The notes below the pieces were generated by a model, which saw nothing but the letters and a program-made list of their open reading frames with translations, ran no database searches and was not told where the DNA came from. From assembly GCA_963556145.1 (NCBI GenBank), contig OY744462.1:1364001-1428000 (forward strand): 64,000 nucleotides of DNA. Reading direction: 5' to 3'. Position numbers and translations under genes: made by a program. Source of the stretch: Hygrocybe punicea (lineage: Eukaryota; Basidiomycota; Agaricomycetes; Agaricales; Hygrophoraceae). Positions 46,640-57,898 of this stretch are shown here, piece by piece; position 1 is the first letter of the stretch; every line of letters begins with the position of its first letter.

Positions 46640-47750
46640 ACGAAACAGTCGGACGGCAAGACCATGGTGTTCCTGAGAAGCCTTCCCAGGAGAAACTTAA
46701 GGTAGGCCGGCGCTTCGTCCTGGACGGGGTGGGCCTGCCGGACAAAAAAGCTGGCCGCTTAGTAATCAAAAAGTGAGCACCAAAAAATCGTATCCATACC
46801 GTGCCGATAGCATCTGGGAGCGTCGCTGACATCTTCATGGTCGTGGTGGTTACTCTTGCCTCCTCTATTGCTATCATGGTGCTAATTAGTTTTGAATCTC
46901 TAGGCAAAGACTGGGACGTACCATGAGACCAAAGTCTCACGCTGGTCCCATCCTCGATGTAGGAGTTGTCACAACCATCCTCGCCGTCTTCACCACCTTC
47001 ACCACTTTCCCTCATCAGCATCTTGGCTTGGTTGGGGCCACTGGGTCCCCTCTGTCATGGTCGCGGTGGTGGGTGTTGGCCATCCTTGTTGTGGTAAACA
47101 GTGTGCCAAGGGGACTAGCATATGGTGATGTTTTGACTGGGTTTTCACTCTGCAGCGCGAAGTGTGGTAGTAGGAACAACTGTGCCCCGGAGTTGTGCAC
47201 TTTGCTAAGGCAGATCTGTGGCATTCTATTTCAGCATTCCCTGCTGGCAGAAAAAGAAAAGATTAGGTAGTGAGCAGTTATGATGAATTCTGGATCAATC
47301 TGATCCAAACATACCTGCGAATTGACGACTCGTGGTGGTCTGTTGTTATTACCAATCTAGAATAAAGGAATCAGTGACTTTTGGGAGAAGAAAAACATAC
47401 CTGGCAACGGCGGTGGGTATACCAGTTGTGTTTTCTCACATCCTTGGTTGTCGTTGAAGTTGGTACATTGTCATGTTCGTCTTGTTCGGTGTTGCGCCCT
47501 TTGGTGGTCCAATTCCTGCCGTCCTTGCGGGGCCTGTGAGATTGGGTGGGAGACAGGGAGATGGTGGGATGGATGGATGATGCCGTGGTTCATAATGTGT
47601 TGTTATCGTTGTTGGAGTGTTGGGCCAATCAACCTCAGTTGGCTGAAATTTTAAGCTCCGGTCAAAAATAATACGGCACTTTGCCTGCTTTCCTAGATAT
47701 AGCGTTTAAGTCCAGTAATAATGAGTGAATTGTATGCAGTAGATGGTACC
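46640..47750. other. hAT element stretch with no recognised gene
   Basis: Short frames on both strands look random. From about 47750 the AGCTAG-rich subterminal region begins. Confidence 0.5.
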
Positions 47751-47908
47751 AGCTAGGCGGCTGACTAGCTGCAGCTAACAGCTACAGAAATTACTGTAGC
47801 TGTAGCAGTAGCCGGATTGTACCCAAGCCGAGCTGGTCATGGCTCAGCTAATTTAGCAGCTCGACTACAGCTAGAAGATGGCTACTAGCCGTGACCGCGG
47901 CAACACTA

Positions 47909-47916
47909 ATTTTATG
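47909..47916. other. Right target-site duplication ATTTTATG of the hAT element
   Basis: Second copy of the 8-bp duplication; palindrome-arm sequence resumes directly after it. Confidence 0.95.
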
Positions 47917-48387
47917 CGTGGTACATGTAATATTATGTCTATAACTACTTATGATTGAACGAGTTGGTAGTAGGCAAAATCAAAATGGTCATTACCATAT
48001 GCGGACTAACAAGCCTGCCACTTAAGGGCGGGTTTGATAGATGGCACGTGCCACACCCGTTTCCGATTATTATTTTCTAATATTATGTTATATTCCCTTT
48101 CCAGGCCAGTTGGCAAACAATACCATAATCACGTGGTGATTACATAAACCTGCCCTTTAGTGTCCCATATATAATAACCAGTACTTTCAATTCTACACTT
48201 TTCCGCTACCATCTTGTATAGCGTAGTAGAATGTAACGAATGTCATTATAACTTAGTTTTCCTTGTAATAATAACTAATGTTACTTTGTTACTAAAAAGA
48301 ACACTTAATGTAGAATTGCTACTGACTTATGGCTGAGACCGAAGTTGTTGTATGGCCGAATAGTTCCAACCACACCAAAAGTGGAAT
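47917..48387. promoter_or_regulatory. Promoter region cut off from the SPT5-like gene (left arm)
   Basis: AT-rich intergenic sequence that in the right arm (57899-58392) lies between two divergent genes. Here the hAT element separates it from the left SPT5-like gene, so it serves only the gene at 48388. Confidence 0.6.
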
Positions 48388-49909
48388 ATGAATACCGCGC
48401 ATACCTTCTCTGGCAAATCGATGGCAGGGTTATCTGGGTTCACCATGTCCGACTTCCAAGTCAATGACCCAGAATTCGACACCTTGTTCATGGCTGACAG
48501 CATTGAGATGCCTTGGGTAAGTCAACGCCGATTTCCGAGTCGATCAACAAGGTACTAACGCTCGTTCTCGTAGGGGTTCTTATCAGGTAAATCTCCTTCA
48601 ATCAACTCAGATTTCTGCCGATCATATGCAGGGCCACCTTCAGGTTCGAACTCAAACATAAATTCGGTTGAAGACCCCCCCGTCGCCTCCACAAGCCAGC
48701 TCCCCGCGTTATTCATTCCACCGCAATGCCTCTACATTGACCCTATGGATCAGGCCCCTCACATAAATAGGACAGAGCAATCCCCCATTCCCGCCACGAT
48801 CGACCCCCGGCTTCTCATGGCTCCAGCTCCAGGTCCGGCAGCTCCAGCGCCTGCTTCAGCGGCCATCGATCTCAGCCAAATCCAGCCACAATACGCTTAT
48901 TACCCCATCCCCCCGCCCCCTTCTTACAGGACATTGGCGCCAGACGCGACAACGGACTTGGACTCTCTCACCCCGGATTGGGCAATGCTATGTTCCGAGA
49001 GTAAGCGCTTCTGTGAAGCTGCCGCCCCAAGGCTGCCCTGGTGGTGAACGGAAACCGAGTGCCTCGAACATGCATGTCAAGAACTATTTTCGGTTGCAGA
49101 AGGAATCCGCTCATTCCGAGGTTCCAGGTACTGGGAACCGGAGTTTGGTAAGATATCAAAAGTATTCACATTAATACAACGGATCGTGTCACCTCCCTAC
49201 AGATGTGACACACCCCGTTGACGGACGTCTCATCACCTTCGGCACAGTTGAGGCACCACACCCCGACATTGTAAAAAAAGCAAGTCACGGACTTCTAGCA
49301 ATGTACCTTGATCTCTAATTTTCTTTTGCAGGTTGCAAGCAACTACGCAGCGGTCCATAAGTGAGTTACTGCGATGATTGAGACTCACATCATTGACCGT
49401 CTGATGGCCAATCGGTATGGAGACTTAGAAACACTCAAGCAAGCCCCTCTGGACGAGCCGACTTTATTCGTAAGTAGTCACTCATTCGAACGGGCAATCT
49501 GATGGTCCCACAGCCTCATATCCGGCCGTTCCTGCCCTACGGCAGTGTCATGATGGGTGATATCATGACCATCATCTTCCTCGGCCAAGGGTCCGCTTCC
49601 ATCCTCTATCATTGGCACGGATTATTACCGCAGCATCCCAGAATCCCCATCTCGACTGTCCAGCTTGCGGCTACATACGTAAGCGTCGCAATTTATCTCA
49701 AACTCACATTCAAATACCTGTCGCAGGCAATCTGGGCTATCAATTGGGCTTCCGGGAATCGGCACCCCTTCACGACGATGCGGACCATCTACAATGAAAA
49801 TGGTCACATAATCTGGGACCTTCTCTCAGACCTGAACACCGCTCAAGCATACTATGAGCTGGAAGCCTTTTGGATTGCCAACGCCGGAAAGTGGTTCGGG
49901 TCTCGATGA
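48388..49909 (+). CDS. Hypothetical protein, possibly DUF6532-like (left copy)
   Basis: Start ATG 48388 (MNTAHTFSGKSMAGLSGF). Exon 1 ends at 48516 (donor GTAAGT). A tiny exon GFLS follows, then a long Pro/Ala-rich exon (DPRLLMAPAPGPAAPAPA, QYAYYPIPPPPSYRTL) to about 49000. Later exons carry GIRSFRGSRYWEPEF, DVTHPVDGRLITFGTVEAPH, and a last part with IRPFLPYGSVMMGDIMTIIF, ISTVQLAATYVSVAIYLKL, HPFTTMRTIYNENGHIIW, ending GKWFGSR at 49909. The C-terminal pattern of two hydrophobic helices followed by a PF-x-TIY segment recalls the fungal DUF6532 domain, but this is a weak likeness. Function unknown. Intact in both arms. Confidence 0.55.
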
Positions 49910-50063
49910 GTAGTAATTTTGTAGTTGACTTTTTTTTTGCTTTCAACAATGCAGTCTCTGGTCCGTTTGTAAATTGAGCCTTTCAAATTTCTACAGGATG
50001 TATATTAAGATACTACATCCATTATATACCATTAGTTTTCTTCTTTGTCAACGTCTTCGGCTT

Positions 50064-50582
50064 TTACAACAGGTGAGAAAGATAAATAGCATAATAACTA
50101 CCAAACTCACGTGCCGGCGAGGAGGGTAACAGCTGGCCGTTGGGCCATTCCAATTCAAATTCTCCGCATCGTCCTGCCAGGATGTAATCCAAGGCAATGA
50201 AATGGATATACCGTTCTCTTTTGAGATCGGCTTTAGATCGGAAGGCCTGCTCCGACATCTCCTGTAGCTGGCGTTGTGTAATCACAAGATCGGCTCTCGC
50301 TTTCGCAAGACTCCTCCTCAAATCTTCAATGGTAGTCTCCTCTACGAAAGGTATGAGAATCATGAAATCATCCTCCTTTAATTGTTGCTCACTGTTACAG
50401 GCACATGTCGCGACAGAATCGTAGTTGGTAGAAGTCCTACGCATCCGTTTGCCACCAACTATCCTGCAACTAGTATTGGTATCAAGTCGAGAAAGCTGGG
50501 AAGTGCGAAGAGCATACCTGACCACGACCTCGACGTCCTCCAAACACTTGGCATCTTTCAATTTCTCTTCGCGAGTTGACAT
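50064..50582 (-). CDS. Hypothetical coiled-coil protein (left copy)
   Basis: ATG 50582 (MSTREEKLKDAKCLEDVE); 172 residues if uninterrupted. The central part is a likely coiled coil (IEDLRRSLAKARADLVITQR, then QEMSEQAFRSKADLKRER), followed by GRCGEFELEWPNGQLLPSS. The end (GSYYAIYLSHLL) may instead be intron sequence after a GTGAG donor. It differs from the right copy by one residue (Leu here, Pro there; CTG versus CCG at 50179/56107). Function unknown. Confidence 0.5.
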   Translation of the reverse strand: MSTREEKLKDAKCLEDVEVVVRYALRTSQLSRLDTNTSCRIVGGKRMRRTSTNYDSVATCACNSEQQLKEDDFMILIPFVEETTIEDLRRSLAKARADLVITQRQLQEMSEQAFRSKADLKRERYIHFIALDYILAGRCGEFELEWPNGQLLPSSPAREFGSYYAIYLSHLL

Positions 50583-50889
50583 GATAACAATATGCTAATA
50601 CGCCGAATTTCAGGAGAATTGCCACCCTACTAATTCCGGTTTGAATCCCAGATGGCCTTTCCCTCCTGAGGAAAACGTTCCTTGTTGCCAGTTTTATACT
50701 CAGCCATCTTGGTAATACCGTCGTAGTGATCGGTCAGTCCCACCTCCATTGGATTAAATGTTCGATTTTACACTCAGCTGGCCAAATTCACAGGCGCTCT
50801 TTAGATTGCTGTCTCTGGCAGAATTCACACTCAGCATAGCACTCATACTTAAGGCACTAACAGGATACACACAGCTTGAAACCTCTCTG

Positions 50890-52319
50890 ATGTCTGAAAC
50901 TGGAACGTCCACTGGCCGGAGAGTGCGTCAGGATGCACTGCAGAGTGGTCTTCGGAAGAAAGCGTAAGCTTTTGATTACTTTTGATTACTTCCCAATCAA
51001 CACACGACTACTTGTTATCTATCAATAGCACTCTCACCGATCCCCTCGTTCACCGTGGCCGTCATTTTGGACGAATTGCGTATGCGTTCTGCAATATCAA
51101 AGTTCTTATCACCAACGGCCTCCTCCGCATGGCCGAAGAGGATCCAGCGCCTCTCGAAACGTCATGGTAGGTGATAATTTGTCGGAAGGTTACATTGTTC
51201 TCATGTCTACGCAAACATCCTCAAAGCGAGCACCGTGAAAATTCTTTATTCATGGATTTGTTGAAAATGTGTACAGGCCTCGAGGAACGACTTTTGACTG
51301 GATCTGAGGAAGAGGTGGAGCTCCTTGGCGATTTGGTAGGTCCTCTCCATTGTTTCTGCTTTTCTCGCCAATTTCTTTATTCAGATACAAAGGGGCATGA
51401 ATGGTGCTCGTTCGGATGATACAAAGACGATGAAATCGGCAATTATTGATTGGATTACCCCCCCTGGGCAGATGGTCACCCCTCCCCTCAGCCGGAAGAT
51501 TAAAACAACGTGCGGATACCACCACGAAAGAACCGGCGCATTGCTCTGTCCCGCTGGGGTGGATTGGAATTTACCCCAGTAAGCAGAATCCAACTGTTGT
51601 GGCAAATGTTGATGAATTGGCTCCACAGCGTCAAAGAGAAGCTCCGCAGTGGTGAAATGCATGTACGCGGCGATCAGTGGCCACTTTTTTTATATGCGGA
51701 CCTTGCGTATGATCCCGAAGATCCATGGAATGGGCTGATGAGGAGTCAGCTGCTGGTTTCTGTCCGTCAGGTTTCCTATCGAGATGCTTTTTACTTTTCT
51801 AATTAAAGGTGCCTAGGGTTACAAGCATGTCTTTACATCGCCAAGTTCTGTTGATGAAGATGAACCGAAAGCCACAAGGTCCGGAAATGCTCGGATTCAC
51901 GGTATGACCTGCGTCACGAAGGCATCGTTGGCGTATATTGCAACTCAGGTATGTCAATCACAACCAACCTTGCCGTGACTGATTATGTTGTAGGTCCGCT
52001 TTGCCCTCTGTTCCTCCAACACTTTTTCATGTACGGATTCCGTAACAGACTCCGAAACTTTCTATAATAGCATCTTAGATCTGCTTGATGATCCTGAAGA
52101 GAAGGAAGAGGTGCAGGATCTTCTCAATTGGTGGAACAGGTAAGAGATCAGTGTTTGTCTTTTAATTATGGCTATCCTAATGTCTTTGTATAGGAAGATA
52201 TTCCCTCACGCCGCTCTTGAAGCGCAAATGCCTGTTGAGGGTAGCGCACTTTCCCGCATCAAGGAGAAGAGGCACACGCGTCTTTTACACGATGCTGTTC
52301 CTGAGTGTGAGATAGCGTA
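50890..52319 (+). CDS. DUF6698-like protein of unknown function (left copy)
   Basis: Start taken at ATG 50890 (MSETGTSTGRRVRQDAL); an in-frame ATG at 50758 would add 44 residues. Exons joined by GT-AG introns read TLTDPLVHRGRHFGRIAYAF, CNIKVLITNGLLRM, GLEERLLTGSEEEVELLGDL, GARSDDTKTMKSAIIDWITP, YHHERTGALLCPAGVDWN, KEKLRSGEMHVRGDQWPLF, EDPWNGLMRSQLLVS, SGNARIHGMTCVTKASLAYI and EEVQDLLNWWNR, ending PECEIA at about 52319. This succession is typical of a large agaricomycete family that I recall as DUF6698 (from memory). Function unknown; many members occur in transposon-rich regions. No lesion seen. Confidence 0.7.
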
Positions 52320-52866
52320 GCATATCATACCTGCCTGTTCTCGTGCAATTATGACAAATCTTGTTTTCCCCTGCCGTAAAGTTGAAATCCCCGATTAAAG
52401 TTGAAATCCCCAATCACCACATCCAGCTGCCAATTAGATGAGCAATGCTCTCATCCTAGCATTCCGAGAGCCATGCTGTATTTGGGCCAATCTGATAACA
52501 ATGGCAAATCCTCATTTTAATGTGAACTATGTTGCTGCCTGCTGCATGTGCCAGTTATCCAGTAACCTGGCTGGTCTGCTCCTGTGCTACCTGTATCCCT
52601 CGCGCCATCAAGTTGATAGCTATTTTTCAGAAGTGTCTTTCTGGTACCTTCAGTTCCAATTCTGCCAATTGGATATATCTGCCAAAAGTAGTCAATTTTA
52701 CCATGCAATATATTTTCCATGCAAATGATCATTTTGTTATCTAATGGCCAATATTGCCAAGTGCATAGCAATCCGCCAGTTCTGATATTTTCTACCAGCA
52801 TAAGCCTGGATTCTCTAGCTGTATCTTAATGCTATCTTAATGGTGAGCTAAGGTTCTAATGCTACA
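52320..52866. other. AT-rich stretch at the inner end of the left arm
   Basis: No convincing gene; the mirror stretch at 53420-53966 gives the same open frames. Ends at the palindrome spacer. Confidence 0.6.
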
Positions 52867-53100
52867 CCTTTACGTCAGGGGTAGAAATAATGGGATCAGT
52901 CGTGAGTTCCCATCAGTAATTTGACCAGGATAAGACAAAGGTAGCCATAACTAGGTCTTATGTAGCATTAGAACCTTAGCTCACCATTAAGATAGCATTA
53001 AGATACAGCTAGAGAATCCAGGCTTATGCTGGTAGAAAATATCAGAACTGGCGGATTGCTATGCACTTGGGCAATATTGGCCATTAGATAACAAAATGAT
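52842..53100. repeat. Overlap of sequence ends across the gap (duplicate of 53301-53558)
   Basis: 52842-53100 and 53301-53558 are the same sequence in direct orientation, apart from one extra G at about 53070. This looks like two contig ends that overlap and were not merged. Confidence 0.93.
52867..52960. other. 94-bp palindrome spacer, first copy
   Basis: Unpaired sequence between the arm ends GCTACA (52861-52866) and TGTAGC (52961-52966). Reappears in the same orientation at 53326-53419 after the gap. Confidence 0.95.
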
Positions 53101-53300
53101 NNNNNNNNNNNNNNNNNNNNNNNNNNNNNNNNNNNNNNNNNNNNNNNNNNNNNNNNNNNNNNNNNNNNNNNNNNNNNNNNNNNNNNNNNNNNNNNNNNNN
53201 NNNNNNNNNNNNNNNNNNNNNNNNNNNNNNNNNNNNNNNNNNNNNNNNNNNNNNNNNNNNNNNNNNNNNNNNNNNNNNNNNNNNNNNNNNNNNNNNNNNN
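53101..53300. other. Assembly gap, 200 N
   Basis: Exactly 200 N, probably a placeholder. Because its flanks overlap, the real distance is likely negative (nothing missing). Confidence 0.95.
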
Positions 53301-53325
53301 GGTGAGCTAAGGTTCTAATGCTACA

Positions 53326-53419
53326 CCTTTACGTCAGGGGTAGAAATAATGGGATCAGTCGTGAGTTCCCATCAGTAATTTGACCAGGATAAGACAAAGG
53401 TAGCCATAACTAGGTCTTA
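53326..53419. other. 94-bp palindrome spacer, second copy
   Basis: Same orientation as 52867-52960. Confidence 0.95.
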
Positions 53420-53966
53420 TGTAGCATTAGAACCTTAGCTCACCATTAAGATAGCATTAAGATACAGCTAGAGAATCCAGGCTTATGCTGGTAGAAAATA
53501 TCAGAACTGGCGGATTGCTATGCACTTGGCAATATTGGCCATTAGATAACAAAATGATCATTTGCATGGAAAATATATTGCATGGTAAAATTGACTACTT
53601 TTGGCAGATATATCCAATTGGCAGAATTGGAACTGAAGGTACCAGAAAGACACTTCTGAAAAATAGCTATCAACTTGATGGCGCGAGGGATACAGGTAGC
53701 ACAGGAGCAGACCAGCCAGGTTACTGGATAACTGGCACATGCAGCAGGCAGCAACATAGTTCACATTAAAATGAGGATTTGCCATTGTTATCAGATTGGC
53801 CCAAATACAGCATGGCTCTCGGAATGCTAGGATGAGAGCATTGCTCATCTAATTGGCAGCTGGATGTGGTGATTGGGGATTTCAACTTTAATCGGGGATT
53901 TCAACTTTACGGCAGGGGAAAACAAGATTTGTCATAATTGCACGAGAACAGGCAGGTATGATATGC

Positions 53967-55396
53967 TACGCTATCTCACACTCAGGAACAGCATCGTGTA
54001 AAAGACGCGTGTGCCTCTTCTCCTTGATGCGGGAAAGTGCGCTACCCTCAACAGGCATTTGCGCTTCAAGAGCGGCGTGAGGGAATATCTTCCTATACAA
54101 AGACATTAGGATAGCCATAATTAAAAGACAAACACTGATCTCTTACCTGTTCCACCAATTGAGAAGATCCTGCACCTCTTCCTTCTCTTCAGGATCATCA
54201 AGCAGATCTAAGATGCTATTATAGAAAGTTTCGGAGTCTGTTACGGAATCCGTACATGAAAAAGTGTTGGAGGAACAGAGGGCAAAGCGGACCTACAACA
54301 TAATCAGTCACGGCAAGGTTGGTTGTGATTGACATACCTGAGTTGCAATATACGCCAACGATGCCTTCGTGACGCAGGTCATACCGTGAATCCGAGCATT
54401 TCCGGACCTTGTGGCTTTCGGTTCATCTTCATCAACAGAACTTGGCGATGTAAAGACATGCTTGTAACCCTAGGCACCTTTAATTAGAAAAGTAAAAAGC
54501 ATCTCGATAGGAAACCTGACGGACAGAAACCAGCAGCTGACTCCTCATCAGCCCATTCCATGGATCTTCGGGATCATACGCAAGGTCCGCATATAAAAAA
54601 AGTGGCCACTGATCGCCGCGTACATGCATTTCACCACTGCGGAGCTTCTCTTTGACGCTGTGGAGCCAATTCATCAACATTTGCCACAACAGTTGGATTC
54701 TGCTTACTGGGGTAAATTCCAATCCACCCCAGCGGGACAGAGCAATGCGCCGGTTCTTTCGTGGTGGTATCCGCACGTTGTTTTAATCTTCCGGCTGAGG
54801 GGAGGGGTGACCATCTGCCCAGGGGGGGTAATCCAATCAATAATTGCCGATTTCATCGTCTTTGTATCATCCGAACGAGCACCATTCATGCCCCTTTGTA
54901 TCTGAATAAAGAAATTGGCGAGAAAAGCAGAAACAATGGAGAGGACCTACCAAATCGCCAAGGAGCTCCACCTCTTCCTCAGATCCAGTCAAAAGTCGTT
55001 CCTCGAGGCCTGTACACATTTTCAACAAATCCATGAATAAAGAATTTTCACGGTGCTCGCTTTGAGGATGTTTGCGTAGACATGAGAACAATGTAACCTT
55101 CCGACAAATTATCACCTACCATGACGTTTCGAGAGGCGCTGGATCCTCTTCGGCCATGCGGAGGAGGCCGTTGGTGATAAGAACTTTGATATTGCAGAAC
55201 GCATACGCAATTCGTCCAAAATGACGGCCACGGTGAACGAGGGGATCGGTGAGAGTGCTATTGATAGATAACAAGTAGTCGTGTGTTGATTGGGAAGTAA
55301 TCAAAAGTAATCAAAAGCTTACGCTTTCTTCCGAAGACCACTCTGCAGTGCATCCTGACGCACTCTCCGGCCAGTGGACGTTCCAGTTTCAGACAT
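53967..55396 (-). CDS. DUF6698-like protein of unknown function (right copy)
   Basis: Mirror of 50890-52319, with start at 55396. All exons and junctions described for the left copy are present and no amino-acid difference was found. An upstream in-frame ATG lies at 55528. Confidence 0.7.
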
Positions 55397-55703
55397 CAGA
55401 GAGGTTTCAAGCTGTGTGTATCCTGTTAGTGCCTTAAGTATGAGTGCTATGCTGAGTGTGAATTCTGCCAGAGACAGCAATCTAAAGAGCGCCTGTGAAT
55501 TTGGCCAGCTGAGTGTAAAATCGAACATTTAATCCAATGGAGGTGGGACTGACCGATCACTACGACGGTATTACCAAGATGGCTGAGTATAAAACTGGCA
55601 ACAAGGAACGTTTTCCTCAGGAGGGAAAGGCCATCTGGGATTCAAACCGGAATTAGTAGGGTGGCAATTCTCCTGAAATTCGGCGTATTAGCATATTGTT
55701 ATC

Positions 55704-56222
55704 ATGTCAACTCGCGAAGAGAAATTGAAAGATGCCAAGTGTTTGGAGGACGTCGAGGTCGTGGTCAGGTATGCTCTTCGCACTTCCCAGCTTTCTCGAC
55801 TTGATACCAATACTAGTTGCAGGATAGTTGGTGGCAAACGGATGCGTAGGACTTCTACCAACTACGATTCTGTCGCGACATGTGCCTGTAACAGTGAGCA
55901 ACAATTAAAGGAGGATGATTTCATGATTCTCATACCTTTCGTAGAGGAGACTACCATTGAAGATTTGAGGAGGAGTCTTGCGAAAGCGAGAGCCGATCTT
56001 GTGATTACACAACGCCAGCTACAGGAGATGTCGGAGCAGGCCTTCCGATCTAAAGCCGATCTCAAAAGAGAACGGTATATCCATTTCATTGCCTTGGATT
56101 ACATCCCGGCAGGACGATGCGGAGAATTTGAATTGGAATGGCCCAACGGCCAGCTGTTACCCTCCTCGCCGGCACGTGAGTTTGGTAGTTATTATGCTAT
56201 TTATCTTTCTCACCTGTTGTAA
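55704..56222 (+). CDS. Hypothetical coiled-coil protein (right copy)
   Basis: Mirror of 50064-50582. Has Pro (CCG) where the left copy has Leu (CTG), at 56107. The Pro form is probably ancestral, because the change removes a CpG. Confidence 0.5.
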   Translation: MSTREEKLKDAKCLEDVEVVVRYALRTSQLSRLDTNTSCRIVGGKRMRRTSTNYDSVATCACNSEQQLKEDDFMILIPFVEETTIEDLRRSLAKARADLVITQRQLQEMSEQAFRSKADLKRERYIHFIALDYIPAGRCGEFELEWPNGQLLPSSPAREFGSYYAIYLSHLL

Positions 56223-56376
56223 AAGCCGAAGACGTTGACAAAGAAGAAAACTAATGGTATATAATGGATGTAGTATCTTAATATACATCCTGTAGAAATT
56301 TGAAAGGCTCAATTTACAAACGGACCAGAGACTGCATTGTTGAAAGCAAAAAAAAAGTCAACTACAAAATTACTAC

Positions 56377-57898
56377 TCATCGAGACCCGAACCACTTTCC
56401 GGCGTTGGCAATCCAAAAGGCTTCCAGCTCATAGTATGCTTGAGCGGTGTTCAGGTCTGAGAGAAGGTCCCAGATTATGTGACCATTTTCATTGTAGATG
56501 GTCCGCATCGTCGTGAAGGGGTGCCGATTCCCGGAAGCCCAATTGATAGCCCAGATTGCCTGCGACAGGTATTTGAATGTGAGTTTGAGATAAATTGCGA
56601 CGCTTACGTATGTAGCCGCAAGCTGGACAGTCGAGATGGGGATTCTGGGATGCTGCGGTAATAATCCGTGCCAATGATAGAGGATGGAAGCGGACCCTTG
56701 GCCGAGGAAGATGATGGTCATGATATCACCCATCATGACACTGCCGTAGGGCAGGAACGGCCGGATATGAGGCTGTGGGACCATCAGATTGCCCGTTCGA
56801 ATGAGTGACTACTTACGAATAAAGTCGGCTCGTCCAGAGGGGCTTGCTTGAGTGTTTCTAAGTCTCCATACCGATTGGCCATCAGACGGTCAATGATGTG
56901 AGTCTCAATCATCGCAGTAACTCACTTATGGACCGCTGCGTAGTTGCTTGCAACCTGCAAAAGAAAATTAGAGATCAAGGTACATTGCTAGAAGTCCGTG
57001 ACTTGCTTTTTTTACAATGTCGGGGTGTGGTGCCTCAACTGTGCCGAAGGTGATGAGACGTCCGTCAACGGGGTGTGTCACATCTGTAGGGAGGTGACAC
57101 GATCCGTTGTATTAATGTGAATACTTTTGATATCTTACCAAACTCCGGTTCCCAGTACCTGGAACCTCGGAATGAGCGGATTCCTTCTGCAACCGAAAAT
57201 AGTTCTTGACATGCATGTTCGAGGCACTCGGTTTCCGTTCACCACCAGGGCAGCCTTGGGGCGGCAGCTTCACAGAAGCGCTTACTCTCGGAACATAGCA
57301 TTGCCCAATCCGGGGTGAGAGAGTCCAAGTCCGTTGTCGCGTCTGGCGCCAATGTCCTGTAAGAAGGGGGCGGGGGGATGGGGTAATAAGCGTATTGTGG
57401 CTGGATTTGGCTGAGATCGATGGCCGCTGAAGCAGGCGCTGGAGCTGCCGGACCTGGAGCTGGAGCCATGAGAAGCCGGGGGTCGATCGTGGCGGGAATG
57501 GGGGATTGCTCTGTCCTATTTATGTGAGGGGCCTGATCCATAGGGTCAATGTAGAGGCATTGCGGTGGAATGAATAACGCGGGGAGCTGGCTTGTGGAGG
57601 CGACGGGGGGGTCTTCAACCGAATTTATGTTTGAGTTCGAACCTGAAGGTGGCCCTGCATATGATCGGCAGAAATCTGAGTTGATTGAAGGAGATTTACC
57701 TGATAAGAACCCCTACGAGAACGAGCGTTAGTACCTTGTTGATCGACTCGGAAATCGGCGTTGACTTACCCAAGGCATCTCAATGCTGTCAGCCATGAAC
57801 AAGGTGTCGAATTCTGGGTCATTGACTTGGAAGTCGGACATGGTGAACCCAGATAACCCTGCCATCGATTTGCCAGAGAAGGTATGCGCGGTATTCAT
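56377..57898 (-). CDS. Hypothetical protein, possibly DUF6532-like (right copy)
   Basis: Mirror of 48388-49909, start ATG 57898. No coding difference found. Divergent from the SPT5-like gene at 58393, with a 494-bp shared upstream region. Confidence 0.55.

Larger units (their letters stand above)
25611..47908 (-). mobile_element. hAT transposon carrying a casein kinase gene, 22,298 bp with nested insertions
   Basis: Ends are TAGTGTTGCCGC at 25611 and its reverse complement at 47897-47908, a perfect 12-bp terminal inverted repeat followed on both sides by CGGCTAG. Subterminal regions (about 25611-25740 and 47750-47908) are dense in AGCTAG, GGCTAG and AGCCG motifs, as expected of hAT transposase binding sites. 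Internal content: casein kinase 1 gene, BED-finger transposase gene split by a gypsy element, tandem-repeat arrays and an unknown protein gene. Without the gypsy insertion and its duplication the element is about 10.3 kb, long for hAT. The empty site on the other arm proves the boundaries. Confidence 0.95.
19980..52866. repeat. Left arm of giant inverted repeat, interrupted by the hAT insertion
   Basis: Positions 19980-25610 plus 47917-52866 (10,581 bp in all, target duplication counted once) are the reverse complement of 53420-64000. Positions pair as x + y = 106286 for the inner part and x + y = 83980 for the outer part, with no net indel in either. Four substitutions were found, at 22252, 23738, 24771 and 50179. 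The arm runs at least to the window end on the right side, so the left arm may also extend below 19980. Confidence 0.97.

Noticed and set aside
53096..53305. Open frame across the gap
   Set aside because: Consists of unknown bases.
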